From: Synergistaceae bacterium
Lineage (GTDB): Bacteria; Synergistota; Synergistia; Synergistales; Aminobacteriaceae
Assembly: GCA_031276855.1 (NCBI GenBank)
Contig: JAISMH010000114.1
Coordinates: 1 to 41,397, forward strand
DNA length: 41,397 nucleotides
Direction: 5' to 3'
A program made the position numbers and the translations under genes. Within the stretch, counting starts at the first letter, position 1; each line of letters opens with the position of its first letter. Of the stretch, positions 31,278 to 38,938 are shown piece after piece. Below the pieces are notes generated by a model. That model did not search any database, had not been told where the DNA came from, and was given only the letters and a program-made list of their open reading frames with translations.

Positions 31278-32221
31278 CGTTTTTTGTGAAGGGATGCGGG
31301 GAAGAAGATGTGGGAGGCGGCCGCGTTTGCCGCGTGGATTTCCGCCACGCGGCAAAAGAGGTTGTCTTCCGGCTTGGGCGTCGTTTTCAGCGGCTGTTCC
31401 GGCTCGAGGGGGAGGTACGCGTTTGCCGCCGGCGGCCCCTGGAGGACGAGCGGCGCCTCGCCGGGGAATCCTTCGCGCAGGACGGCGCGCATTCCTTCGC
31501 CGTCGGACAGCTCGTGCAGTTCCGGGACGGAGCGGGCGGCGTCGGTCTCGGCCGCGAAGACGATGTCTCTGCCGAAGCCGATTTTATCCAAAAAAACCGC
31601 GTGGTCCGCCGTGCGGAGAGACGAGAGGAGGTTCTTCGCGTTCCGCCAGGTGAGGAGCGCGAGGCGCGCGCTGTCCGCGAGGCGGACGTCGGGAAAGTAC
31701 TCCGTCAGGCGGCCGATCAGGAGCCCGGCGCACAGCGTGTCGTCCCACGCGGGCCGTCCGCTGCGGCCCGAGCAGAAGATTCCCAGGCGCGAACCCTTGG
31801 ACAGAGCCGAATCGAGCGCGTAAAAGGCGTTGCGCGCGCAGGCGACCAGAACCGGCGTTCCCGTCGAAGCGGCTTTCAGGAGGGACTTCGTGCCGTTGGT
31901 GGTGGCCATGACGGCGCAGTCGTGCTTCTGAGTCAGTTCCCGCGTGATGTCCAGAGGGGAGTTCCCCAGGTCGAAGCCCGACGGCGCGATGGCGTTCTGC
32001 TCCCCCATCAGGACGGGGTTCAGGCCCTCCTGACGGAGCAGTTTCGCCAGCCGTTCCGCGCTTTCCGGGGAGTCGGTCGGGTAGAGGTCCCCTCCGCCTG
32101 CCGCGAACCAGCTCACCATGACGGTGCTTGCCCGCAGGATATCGACGACCAGCCAGACATCGACGACCGGCAGCCGTTCGCTGTATGAAAGCACAACCTC
32201 AATCTCTACAGGTTTCGTCAT
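31265..32221 (-). CDS. comB: ComB-family 2-phosphosulfolactate phosphatase-like protein
   Basis: A 318-residue ComB-like acid phosphatase. In methanogens ComB releases phosphate from 2-phosphosulfolactate in coenzyme M synthesis; bacterial members often have unproven roles. Signatures are VVDILRASTVMVSWFAAG, GFDLGNSPLDITRE, AVMATTNGTKSL and FCSGRSGRPAWDDTLCAG. The start is ATG 32221 with GGAGGA four bases upstream; the frame is open 19 codons further but only into its ribosome-binding region. The last residues RPGP and the TAG stop come from repeat R3. The gene is followed by larC; sulfolactate and lactate racemase-type enzymes both handle 2-hydroxy acids, which is a possible functional link (inference). 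Confidence 0.85.
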   Translation of the reverse strand: MTKPVEIEVVLSYSERLPVVDVWLVVDILRASTVMVSWFAAGGGDLYPTDSPESAERLAKLLRQEGLNPVLMGEQNAIAPSGFDLGNSPLDITRELTQKHDCAVMATTNGTKSLLKAASTGTPVLVACARNAFYALDSALSKGSRLGIFCSGRSGRPAWDDTLCAGLLIGRLTEYFPDVRLADSARLALLTWRNAKNLLSSLRTADHAVFLDKIGFGRDIVFAAETDAARSVPELHELSDGEGMRAVLREGFPGEAPLVLQGPPAANAYLPLEPEQPLKTTPKPEDNLFCRVAEIHAANAAASHIFFPASLHKKRPGP

Positions 32222-32303
32222 GGGCTCCTCCGTTTCTCCAATTTTGCTGACCGATTTTCCTAAAAATTTTAACCGCAACCTGAATTATACTATACCGGGG
32301 CCG

Positions 32304-32353
32304 GGGGTCTCGGGGGGCCAGGAAACGAGTTCTGCCCCCTGAGCTTGAACGTT
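32304..32353. repeat. Dispersed repeat, copy 2 (first copy at 12231-12299)
   Basis: GGGGTCTCGGGGGGCCAG, then a shortened middle, then AACGAGTTCTGCCCCCTGAG and CTTGAACGTT. It shares blocks and order with the reverse complement of 12231-12299. It lies upstream of the comB-like gene and next to R4. Confidence 0.6.
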
Positions 32354-32366
32354 TACGTGCGCTTTG

Positions 32367-32437
32367 CCCCGACCAGCGGGAGGGCGTATTCTCCCGCTTA
32401 CACCATACCCATAACGGGTCCAGGGCTACGGCCCTGG
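32367..32437 (-). repeat. 72-base multi-hairpin repeat, copy R4
   Basis: The reverse complement of R1/R2, with CCAGGGCCGTAGCCCTGG and ACCCGTTATGGGT stems intact and compensated changes in the third arm. Its end is followed within a few bases by the GGGAGGG that serves as ribosome-binding site for the small membrane protein at 32452. Confidence 0.9.
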
Positions 32438-32451
32438 GGGAGGGAATTTGG

Positions 32452-32649
32452 GTGGGGAAGACGTTTAAGGTGCTTTATGCGGCGGCATCGATGGTTTTAG
32501 CGAATACCGCGGTCTTCGTGAGCGGGCTGCGGATGCCCTGGAACGAGGAAGCGGCGTTGTACGCCGTTTACGGAGCCTCCGCCGGGGTCTGCGCGACGAT
32601 AACGGCGGGAATGCTCATTATGTGGGCGGTGCGGAAAGACAAAAACTGA
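32452..32649 (+). CDS. Small two-helix membrane protein, unrecognised
   Basis: A 65-residue protein with two predicted membrane helices (about 8-26 and 36-59) joined by a short loop containing RMPWNEEAAL, and a basic C-terminal end VRKDKN. I do not recognise the family. The start is GTG 32452, eight bases after GGGAGGG at the edge of repeat R4. No promoter is seen between R4 and the start, so the gene may depend on a promoter before or in the repeat. Its last 32 bases overlap the 3' end of the convergent esterase gene. It could be a holin-like or toxin-like peptide, but nothing in the sequence settles this. Confidence 0.5.
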   Translation: MGKTFKVLYAAASMVLANTAVFVSGLRMPWNEEAALYAVYGASAGVCATITAGMLIMWAVRKDKN

Positions 32650-33229
32650 CCCCCGCCCGCGTCAGCTTGCGGCACAATACGTCGGCCATCAGGCGGTGTC
32701 CTTCCGGCGTGGGGTGCAGGCCGTCGATGTAAAGAGCGCGTCTCTGTTCCGCGTCGGAAACTTCCTCGAAAGCCGATCGAAAATCGACGACCGGAATATT
32801 GAAAACACCGGCGAAGAGACGCAGCCATTCCGCGTACTCGTCACCCGTTTTCTGCGCGTGGGCGGCATCCGCCAGGCTTGCCCAGTCGCGCCGAATGTTT
32901 TCGACGTCGAGAGGAAGAGGCGTTCCTATGAGGGGCGCCGCGCCGAGCGCGGCCGCCTGATGTGACAAGGCCGAGATGTTGGTTTTGGCTGATTCCGCCG
33001 TCCCGCTTATGAAAATATCGTTGCTGCCCCCCATTATCAGCACTCTGTCGGGCGAATGCGTCTCCACCTCGTCCCGGAGACGAGCCAGCATTCCTCCCGT
33101 CGTGTCGCCGTTGATGCCGCAGTTGACGAGTTCCATTCCCGTCCGCTCGGCGGTCAGAGAAACCCACGTGTTCCGGCGGGAAACCCCGAATCCGTAAGTC
33201 AGGCTGTCTCCCAGGCAAACAATTTTCAT
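32618..33229 (-). CDS. GDSL/SGNH-family esterase (TAP-like)
   Basis: A 203-residue SGNH hydrolase, similar to the TesA/arylesterase group that cleaves lysophospholipids or acyl esters. All four blocks are visible: GDSLTYGFGVS (catalytic Ser), NCGINGDTTGG (Gly), IMGGSNDIF (Asn) and IDGLHPTPEGHRLMAD (Asp and His). There is no signal peptide with the chosen start, ATG 33229, which has GGAGAG eight bases upstream. The frame is open for 26 more codons without a better site. It converges on the small membrane protein gene with overlap. Confidence 0.92.
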   Translation of the reverse strand: MKIVCLGDSLTYGFGVSRRNTWVSLTAERTGMELVNCGINGDTTGGMLARLRDEVETHSPDRVLIMGGSNDIFISGTAESAKTNISALSHQAAALGAAPLIGTPLPLDVENIRRDWASLADAAHAQKTGDEYAEWLRLFAGVFNIPVVDFRSAFEEVSDAEQRRALYIDGLHPTPEGHRLMADVLCRKLTRAGVSFCLSAPPT

Positions 33230-33419
33230 CGCAGCTTCTCTCCTTAATTGCGGCTTCGCCGAGCTTTTTATTGCAGCTTTTCCGAGCGACATCAGGAATG
33301 TTATCATATAAATAATATAAATACCGTGTGTTCCGGTGTTCCCGCCGGGCCGTTTTTACGCGTTTGCCCTGACGAGTCTGCTGTTCCCCGCTTTTCCCTG
33401 CTGCGGCGGGGTGATTCTG

Positions 33420-33428
33420 TGCTATACT
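33420..33428 (+). promoter_or_regulatory. Extended -10 promoter of the transaldolase-family gene
   Basis: TGC followed by TATACT (33423-33428). A TTGACA directly behind it (33429-33434) has no -10 at proper distance. The leader to ATG 33514 is about 80 bases. The rest of the 284-base gap back to 33229 is AT-rich near 33300-33330, probably the esterase promoter. Confidence 0.5.
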
Positions 33429-33513
33429 TTGACACAATCTTCTATATATGGTCGCTCTATGGCCGCTCCATGACGGCGCGGGGTGAGCCTGTCAGAACGG
33501 AGGAGGGCATACA

Positions 33514-34827
33514 ATGTACACGGTCAAATACAGTTTGAAGGCTCTGCCGAATGAGGACATTCAGGTCGTCCCGGAGGACGAGGGCTATGTGAGGCGCGCG
33601 TGGGACAGGCAAATCGCGCTTCGGGAGTACGAGTTCCTTGCGAAGACCGTAAAATTCATCGGCGTCAGCGGCCGTTTCAAACACGTCGTCGATCTTTTCG
33701 GAACTCCTGAAGGAGAAACTCCGGCGGGTTTCCGGGTCGAGTACAGCATGAAGGAGAACGCTCTGCTTGAAATCGACCTGGTTCGGGACATTTCTTACGA
33801 CAAAAACGGTGAAAAGCGGCCCACCGGCTTTCTCTTTTCCGCGGACACGGCGAATCCCCACGAAATAGAGCCGATCAAGGATGTCGTCGCGAACCTGACC
33901 TGCAATCCGGGGATCATCTACGACCAGTTCATCAACAACGAAAAGGCGAACATCGGGCACAAATACAAGACTCGGAACGAGGTCATGAAAGAGATCGGGA
34001 ACATTCTGGGGCCGGGATGCGACATCAGCGTCGAGGTCAACGACCCGTTCGCCGACTTCGGCCGGATACTCGAAGAGGTTGCGGAGTTCCGGGAAATGCT
34101 TTCGGAGTACCGGGTCGTCATCAAGATTCCCCACATGGGCCCGATCAACGGAAAAAACGCGGAACAGCTGCTCTCCGGCGATAAAAAACTCTCCGCGAGA
34201 TACGACGCCGTGCCGACGGCGGACGGCCTGAGAGGGCACAACCTCGCGCTGAGGCTGAGGGAACACGGCTACAGGATCAATTACACCCTCATGTTCGAGC
34301 CCTGGCAGACCGCCCTGGCGCTGCAGGCGAAGCCTTACTTCATCAACAGCTTCGTCCGGCAGAGAATAGGCACGAGCGCCTACATCAGCGGGCTGTACGC
34401 CGCGTACCGGCAGACCCTTGACGACCGGTTCCTGGAAAACCTCCGAAGTTTCTTCGTCGAGTGGGATTTCCTGTCCGCCGAGGACGCGAAGGCGGATCTG
34501 AGACTGGTCGAAAAAATGGCCCGGGAGACCGTCGCCTACCGTAAACTCAACGAGCCGGAGGGCTTCGACGGTTTGGACGCGGTTCGTCACAACCTTCGTA
34601 TGCTGAGGCGCTGCAACCTGGAGGACACCCGGCTGATCGTCTGCAGCCTCGACGGGACGCGGAACTATCCCGATTTGGACAAGCTGTTGGTCGAGCCGGA
34701 GTTCTCCGACGTGATTGATAGACTCGTCATCACGGCGGACCCCGCCTACCTCGCCAAATTCACGTCCTCGCCGCAGGTCATCACGTATCAGAGAAAATTT
34801 TTGAACGCCGCGAAGGGGGAAAAGTGA
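33514..34827 (+). CDS. Transaldolase-family protein
   Basis: A 437-residue member of the transaldolase/fructose-6-phosphate aldolase superfamily, with a TIM barrel in which a lysine forms the Schiff base. The segments FSADTANPHEIEPIKDVV followed by ANLTCNPGIIYDQFI, CDISVEVN, and RVVIKIPHMGPINGKNAE (lysine on beta-strand 4) fit the family, as do NYTLMFEPWQTALALQAKP and SAYISGLY. It is longer than classical transaldolases (220-340 residues), with an N-terminal 80-residue domain and a helical C-terminal extension, so its substrate may not be sedoheptulose 7-phosphate. ATG 33514 has GGAGGA ten bases upstream. It stands alone. Confidence 0.8.
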   Translation: MYTVKYSLKALPNEDIQVVPEDEGYVRRAWDRQIALREYEFLAKTVKFIGVSGRFKHVVDLFGTPEGETPAGFRVEYSMKENALLEIDLVRDISYDKNGEKRPTGFLFSADTANPHEIEPIKDVVANLTCNPGIIYDQFINNEKANIGHKYKTRNEVMKEIGNILGPGCDISVEVNDPFADFGRILEEVAEFREMLSEYRVVIKIPHMGPINGKNAEQLLSGDKKLSARYDAVPTADGLRGHNLALRLREHGYRINYTLMFEPWQTALALQAKPYFINSFVRQRIGTSAYISGLYAAYRQTLDDRFLENLRSFFVEWDFLSAEDAKADLRLVEKMARETVAYRKLNEPEGFDGLDAVRHNLRMLRRCNLEDTRLIVCSLDGTRNYPDLDKLLVEPEFSDVIDRLVITADPAYLAKFTSSPQVITYQRKFLNAAKGEK

Positions 34828-35105
34828 GAATATAATGGCCCCAGCTTCCGGATCGCCGGAACGAGGCTCACCGTCTGCCCGGCCGTGGAGACGACGTTCG
34901 CGACGGCCCGATAGATGTCGATGAGCCGCTTCTTGAAGTTTTTGAAAGCGCGGGCCAGCGCGGCCGCCGGCGTCCTGCCCTCCGTCAGGTACTTCTCGAA
35001 AGCCGCCGCCCATTTCACCTGCGCGTTCCGCCAGCGTTTCGCGTTCTCTTTGGAGAGCGGTTTCGAGAAATCGATGTCCGAGACGCCGAGCCATTCCCCG
35101 CTCAC
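34788..35105 (-). pseudogene. Remnant of a phage-type large polyvalent protein
   Basis: A 105-residue frame. WAAAFEKYLTEGRTPAAALA followed by RAFKNFKKRLIDIYRAV resembles a helical segment that recurs in very long phage and plasmid polyvalent proteins (LPD domains). Only this piece remains, and it runs at its C terminus into the transaldolase gene (40-base overlap). It opens with GTG overlapping the metF stop as GTGA, so it may be translated by coupling. I take it as a decayed fragment inserted at the end of the metF operon, but a small functional protein is not excluded. Confidence 0.5.
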
Positions 35106-35983
35106 AGGCCCGCTTCGTCAAGAATCTGGCCGACGCGTTCTTCCGCGCCCACGGCCATGATGTGTATGCCGTCGGCCAGACCTTCGGAGCGGACGGTTCG
35201 GATCAGCTCCCCGGCCAGGCGGATTCCCTCGTTCATCTGCTCCCTGCCCGTGAACCGGTCCAGCCGCCCGACAACCGCGTCGGGGATCGAGACCCCGGGA
35301 ATATTGCGGTTCATGAACCGCGCCATGTTCGCCGACTTCAGCAGCACGATGCCCGCCAAAACGGAAGCGTCCAGCGTGGCCGTGCGGCTGCGGAACTCCC
35401 GCAGCAGGTCAAGGTCGAAAACCGCCTGAGTCTGAAAAAATTTGGCGCCCGCCGCGATTTTTTTGCGCATTTTCAAAATCTGAGGCATCATCGTCTCGCG
35501 CGTCGGGGAGACGGCGCCCCCGAGGAAAAATTCGATACGCCCGTTCAGGTTGTTCCCCTCCAGGTCCGTGCCGCTCATGAAAGTGGTCGCGGCCTGCAGA
35601 ATTCCGACGGAATCCAGATCGTAGACCGGCTTCGCGTTCGGGTGATCCCCCATTCGGGGGTGGTCGCCCGTGACGGCCAGAAGGTTTTTTATCCCGAGCA
35701 CCCCCGCCGACAGAAGCTCCCCCTGAATCGCGATGCGGTTCCGGTCGCGCCCCGTTATCTGAATGACGGGCTCGACCCCCTCGTCCATGACCACCTTGCA
35801 GGCCGTCAGAGACGAAATGCGCATGACGGCGGACTGGAAGTCCGTGACGTTGGCCGCGTGAATACGCCCCTTCGCCAGACGGACGCACACCCGCATGTGA
35901 TCCATGTCCGTCCCCTTGGGCGGGGCGAACTCCGCCGTGACGGCAAAGCGGTTGATCCGCAGAACCTCGCGCAGCATACTCAT
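35102..35983 (-). CDS. metF: Methylenetetrahydrofolate reductase
   Basis: A 293-residue MetF that reduces 5,10-methylene-THF to 5-methyl-THF using FAD, feeding methionine synthesis or one-carbon metabolism. The TIM-barrel pattern shows VTAEFAPPKGTDMDH, IHAANVTDFQSAVMR, EPVIQITGRDRNRIAIQGEL, VLGIKNLLAVTGDHPRMGDH and AGAKFFQTQAVFDLD. The ATG at 35983 overlaps the metV stop as ATGA. In this type of reductase MetV supplies an iron-sulfur or zinc module and electrons come from a partner enzyme rather than from NADH directly. Confidence 0.96.
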   Translation of the reverse strand: MSMLREVLRINRFAVTAEFAPPKGTDMDHMRVCVRLAKGRIHAANVTDFQSAVMRISSLTACKVVMDEGVEPVIQITGRDRNRIAIQGELLSAGVLGIKNLLAVTGDHPRMGDHPNAKPVYDLDSVGILQAATTFMSGTDLEGNNLNGRIEFFLGGAVSPTRETMMPQILKMRKKIAAGAKFFQTQAVFDLDLLREFRSRTATLDASVLAGIVLLKSANMARFMNRNIPGVSIPDAVVGRLDRFTGREQMNEGIRLAGELIRTVRSEGLADGIHIMAVGAEERVGQILDEAGL

Positions 35984-36675
35984 GTCCCGGCCTCCTGCCC
36001 GCGCGCGCTGTGGCGGCGGGGATGCACGTCCTTCATGTAGTCCCGCGGCGGGCGAATCTCCAGCAGGTTGTCCAGCTGGTCGAGGATTTCCAGACGGTCA
36101 TAGATGCGGAGCCACGCGCACTCCTCGTCCCCGTTGACCTCGCACATGCGGCCCTTCGAGCCTCCGCAGGGGCCGTTCAGGAGCCCCTTGGCGCACTGCG
36201 TCGTGGGACAGATCCCCCCCGTCCACCCCAGCTCGCAGTTCCCGCAGGCGCGGCAGGCCTCCACATAGTCGTCGGCGCGCACGATTTCCCCCAGAAACAG
36301 CGTGTCGTTCCCCGGATACACGGGAATCTGGCAGGCGTACTCCAGCTGCCCCGTCAGCCGGGCCACGGTCTGAACGCCGTCTCCGCAGGAAAAGCAGAGA
36401 ACCGCCTCGGCCCGGGCCAGAATCTCTCCGATGCCCTTGCCGCCTTTCTGCAGGGCAAGGCGCACACGGTACGCGTTGCACGCCGGCTCCAGAACCAGGC
36501 GCGCGAGAACCTCCACCCCCAACGGGCCCAATTTTTTCTCGAACTCCAGCAGCTGTTCCGCGCCTCCGGTCTTGCAAAACGTGGCGCACTCCGAACAGCC
36601 CAGCAGGACGATCTTGCGGGCCTTGCCCAGAAAGGCGAACAGCGCCTCCTCGCTTTTCTGTTCGGTGATGATCAA
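35980..36675 (-). CDS. metV: MetV: MTHFR C-terminal-domain zinc/iron-sulfur partner protein
   Basis: A 231-residue protein of the methylenetetrahydrofolate reductase C-terminal (MetV) family, the small cysteine-rich partner of MetF. Cysteine clusters are LLGCSECATFCKTGG, LCFSCGDGVQ and CRACGNCELGWTGGICPTTQC, plus NGPCGG. The start is TTG 36675, overlapping the malic enzyme stop as TTGA, and its stop overlaps metF as ATGA, so all three are translated in step. The C-terminal HPRRHSARGQEAG tail is of low complexity. Confidence 0.92.
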   Translation of the reverse strand: MIITEQKSEEALFAFLGKARKIVLLGCSECATFCKTGGAEQLLEFEKKLGPLGVEVLARLVLEPACNAYRVRLALQKGGKGIGEILARAEAVLCFSCGDGVQTVARLTGQLEYACQIPVYPGNDTLFLGEIVRADDYVEACRACGNCELGWTGGICPTTQCAKGLLNGPCGGSKGRMCEVNGDEECAWLRIYDRLEILDQLDNLLEIRPPRDYMKDVHPRRHSARGQEAGT

Positions 36676-37886
36676 CTCGAGTGTCCCGCTTTATCGGGCC
36701 CGGCGGCTCCCGGCCTGGCGGCTCCTGAAGCGCGGGCGGCCTCCGCGACGGCCTTCGCCACGGCCGGGACGACGCGCGGGTCGAGAACCCGGGGCAGAAT
36801 GTAGTCCGCCGACAGCTCCGAATCGCTCACCAGTTCCGCGAGAGCCTTTGCCGCGGCCAGCTTCATTTCTTCGTTGACGCGTTTCGCCCGCGCGTCGAGC
36901 GCGCCCCTGAAGATTCCGGGGAACCCCAGGCAGTTGTTGACCTGATTGGGGAAGTCGCTGCGCCCCGTGGCCACGACGGCCGCGCCGGCCTCCTTCGCGG
37001 TGTCGGGGAAAATTTCGGGCGTGGGGTTGGCCATGGCGAAGACGACCGCGTCCTTCGCCATCGTTTTCGCCATCTCGCCGGTCACCGTATCGGGCGCCGA
37101 GACGCCCATGAACACGTCCGCCCCCTTCAGCACGTCGGCGAGGCTTCCGCGCTCCCCGGCGGGGTTGGTGGCGTTCGCCAGCTCCTCCTTGAACGGGTTC
37201 ATTCCGGCGCTTCGCCCCTTGTAAAGGGCTCCGCTGCGGTCGCAGAGGATGACGTTCTTCGCCCCCGCCGCCGTCAGAAACTTGCATATCGCCGTGCCCG
37301 CCGCGCCCGCGCCGTTCATGACGATCTTGACGCCGGACAGCTTCTTGCCCACGACCTTCAGCGCGTTCAGGAGCCCCGCGAGTGAAATCACCGCCGTGCC
37401 GTGCTGGTCGTCGTGAAAGACGGGGATGTCGCATCGGGCCTGGAGTTTGCGCTCGATCTCGAAACAGCGGGGCGCGGAGATGTCCTCCAGATTAATCCCC
37501 CCCAGCCCCGGCGTGAGGAGCCACGCCGTCTCGACGATCGTGTCCACGTCGTGCGTGCGCAGCGCCAGCGGGAACGAATCGATGTCCGCGAAACGCTTGA
37601 ACAGGACGCTTTTTCCCTCCATGACGGGAAGCGACGCCTCGGGCCCGATGTCCCCCAGGCCCAAAACGGCGCTGCCGTCCGTTATGACGGCCACGGTGTT
37701 CCACTTGGACGTCACCTCGTACACCGCGTCCGGGTTCCGCGCGATCTCCCGGCAGGGCTCGGCCACGCCCGGCGTATAGGCCAAAGACAAATCTTCCATG
37801 CTTTCCACAGGCATACGGCTTCCGGTAAAGAGCTTTCCTCTGGACGCCCGGTGAGCGGCCAGCGACTGGGCGGCGATATCCATCAT
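36672..37886 (-). CDS. NAD(P)-dependent malic enzyme
   Basis: A 404-residue malic enzyme converting malate to pyruvate and CO2. Signatures are LSLAYTPGVAEPC (catalytic Tyr), KWNTVAVITDGSAVLGLGDIG (catalytic Lys region), IPVFHDDQHGTAVI (metal-binding Asp), the nucleotide fold VMNGAGAAGTAICKFL and FAMANPTPEIFPD. It is the short bacterial form without the phosphotransacetylase-like tail. The end has an Ala/Gly/Pro-rich tail (ASGAARPGAAGPDKAGHSS) encoded by short GC repeats. ATG 37886 has AAGGAAGG nine bases upstream. It lies 46 bases after sir2. Confidence 0.96.
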   Translation of the reverse strand: MMDIAAQSLAAHRASRGKLFTGSRMPVESMEDLSLAYTPGVAEPCREIARNPDAVYEVTSKWNTVAVITDGSAVLGLGDIGPEASLPVMEGKSVLFKRFADIDSFPLALRTHDVDTIVETAWLLTPGLGGINLEDISAPRCFEIERKLQARCDIPVFHDDQHGTAVISLAGLLNALKVVGKKLSGVKIVMNGAGAAGTAICKFLTAAGAKNVILCDRSGALYKGRSAGMNPFKEELANATNPAGERGSLADVLKGADVFMGVSAPDTVTGEMAKTMAKDAVVFAMANPTPEIFPDTAKEAGAAVVATGRSDFPNQVNNCLGFPGIFRGALDARAKRVNEEMKLAAAKALAELVSDSELSADYILPRVLDPRVVPAVAKAVAEAARASGAARPGAAGPDKAGHSS

Positions 37887-37932
37887 AGAGACAAACCTTC
37901 CTTTCTATATGACCCTTTTACGAATCTCTATT

Positions 37933-38622
37933 TTACATCCCGCGCAGAATATCGCGCATCTTCCTCGTTCCCTTCGTCGCCGTGTCCCTGATGATCGTGA
38001 AATTGGGGGGCAGGTGCATGTCCACTTCGCTCGGGTCGATCAGGAAGGCCCTCGTCCCCGGACGGAGGGACGTCACCAGCCCCGCGGCCGGGTAGACGAC
38101 GAGCGACGAACCGATGACCGCGAATTCGTCGGCCTCGCGAACCAGCCGCTCGGCCTCCATAATCAGGGGGACGGCCTCGCCGAACCACACGATGTGAGGG
38201 CGAAGCTGCGAACCGTCCTCTCCCGTCTGCCCAAAAGCGATCTCCCCGTACCCGATGTCGTAAACGCGCGTTTCGTCCCGGACGCTCCGCGCCTTCGTCA
38301 GCTCTCCGTGCAGGTGCAGAACCTTCGTGCTGCCCCCGCGCTCGTGCAGGTCGTCCACGTTCTGCGTGACGATTCGCACGTCGAAGTCCTCCTCCAGCTC
38401 CGCGAGGATTCTGTGCCCCTCGTTCGGCTGCGCCGACGCCAGCTGACGCCGGCGCTGATTGTAAAAATCCAGCACCAGTTCCGGGTTCCTGTGCCAGCCG
38501 TCAATGCTGGCGACATCCATGACGTCGTGTTCCTCCCACAGGCCGTTGCTGTCCCGAAACGTTTTCAATCCGCTCTCCGCGCTCATCCCCGCGCCGGTCA
38601 AAACCACAAGTTTTTTCTTCAT
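37933..38622 (-). CDS. Sir2 family NAD-dependent deacylase lacking zinc cysteines
   Basis: A 229-residue sirtuin that removes acyl groups from protein lysines with NAD. The NAD-binding signatures GAGMSAESGLKTFRD, TQNVDDLHERGG and catalytic histidine HLHGEL, and the SSLVVYPAAGLV segment, are clear. The four zinc-binding cysteines are missing: the region after HLHG reads KARSVRDETRVYDIGYGE and QLRPHIVWFGEAVP, the same structure-by-substitution seen in some Bacteroidetes-type sirtuins. The ATG at 38622 is the only reasonable start. It heads the malic enzyme-metV-metF unit, so acyl-control of these enzymes is possible (inference). Confidence 0.93.
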   Translation of the reverse strand: MKKKLVVLTGAGMSAESGLKTFRDSNGLWEEHDVMDVASIDGWHRNPELVLDFYNQRRRQLASAQPNEGHRILAELEEDFDVRIVTQNVDDLHERGGSTKVLHLHGELTKARSVRDETRVYDIGYGEIAFGQTGEDGSQLRPHIVWFGEAVPLIMEAERLVREADEFAVIGSSLVVYPAAGLVTSLRPGTRAFLIDPSEVDMHLPPNFTIIRDTATKGTRKMRDILRGM

Positions 38623-38654
38623 CGGCCGTCCCTTCTGTCAATCTGTAAATTGCG

Positions 38655-38706
38655 CGCCTCGGGGCTCCGCCCCGAACCCCGGCAGGAGCCGCGGGCCCCT
38701 GCGCCC
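38655..38706. repeat. GC-rich palindromic repeat, copy in the sir2 leader
   Basis: CCTCGGGGCTCCGCCCCGAA is a strong hairpin, followed by CCCCGGCAGGAGCCGCGGGCCCC. It shares its main blocks with 10161-10250 and 23743-23793. If sir2 is transcribed from the TATAAT at 38783-38778 (minus), the repeat lies in its 5' leader. Confidence 0.75.
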
Positions 38707-38862
38707 CATCGTCAAAAAGCCCCAAAAAACGAAGACAAAGGCAGAGGATTTTTTCTTCCGCTGTTATTTCTCCTGCTATTATACTGAAGGCGTCCGGGTT
38801 CGGATATGCGCCGCGTGCGTCGCCGTCCGTCGGGCCGCCGGATAGCCTTGACAAGAATCGCC
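38707..38862. promoter_or_regulatory. Intergenic stretch with a minus-strand -10 box for sir2
   Basis: The region between the repeat at 38655-38706 and the metal-ATPase promoter holds an AT-rich patch with minus-strand TATAAT (38783-38778). No convincing -35 box or gene is seen. It includes a copy of CCTTGACAAG at 38846-38855 that is repeated at the ATPase promoter. Confidence 0.4.
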
Positions 38863-38905
38863 TTGACAAGGACTGAAATTTTATTAAAATGTTTTGCAAT
38901 GCAAA
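38863..38905 (+). promoter_or_regulatory. Promoter and palindromic operator of the metal-ATPase genes
   Basis: TTGACA (38863-38868), 16 bases, TAAAAT (38885-38890), then a perfect 13-base palindrome TTTGCA-A-TGCAAA (38893-38905) exactly where transcription should start. This arrangement is typical of repression by a dimeric regulator; a metal sensor is the natural guess because a metal ATPase follows. The -35 block CCTTGACAAG is duplicated 15 bases upstream. Confidence 0.7.
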
Positions 38906-38938
38906 CAATCGTTGTCGTGAAGGGATGAGCAAACTGAG

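Noticed and set aside
33429-33434. TTGACA as -35 box for the transaldolase-family gene
   Set aside because: No acceptable -10 hexamer lies 16-18 bases downstream. The extended -10 just before it fits better.
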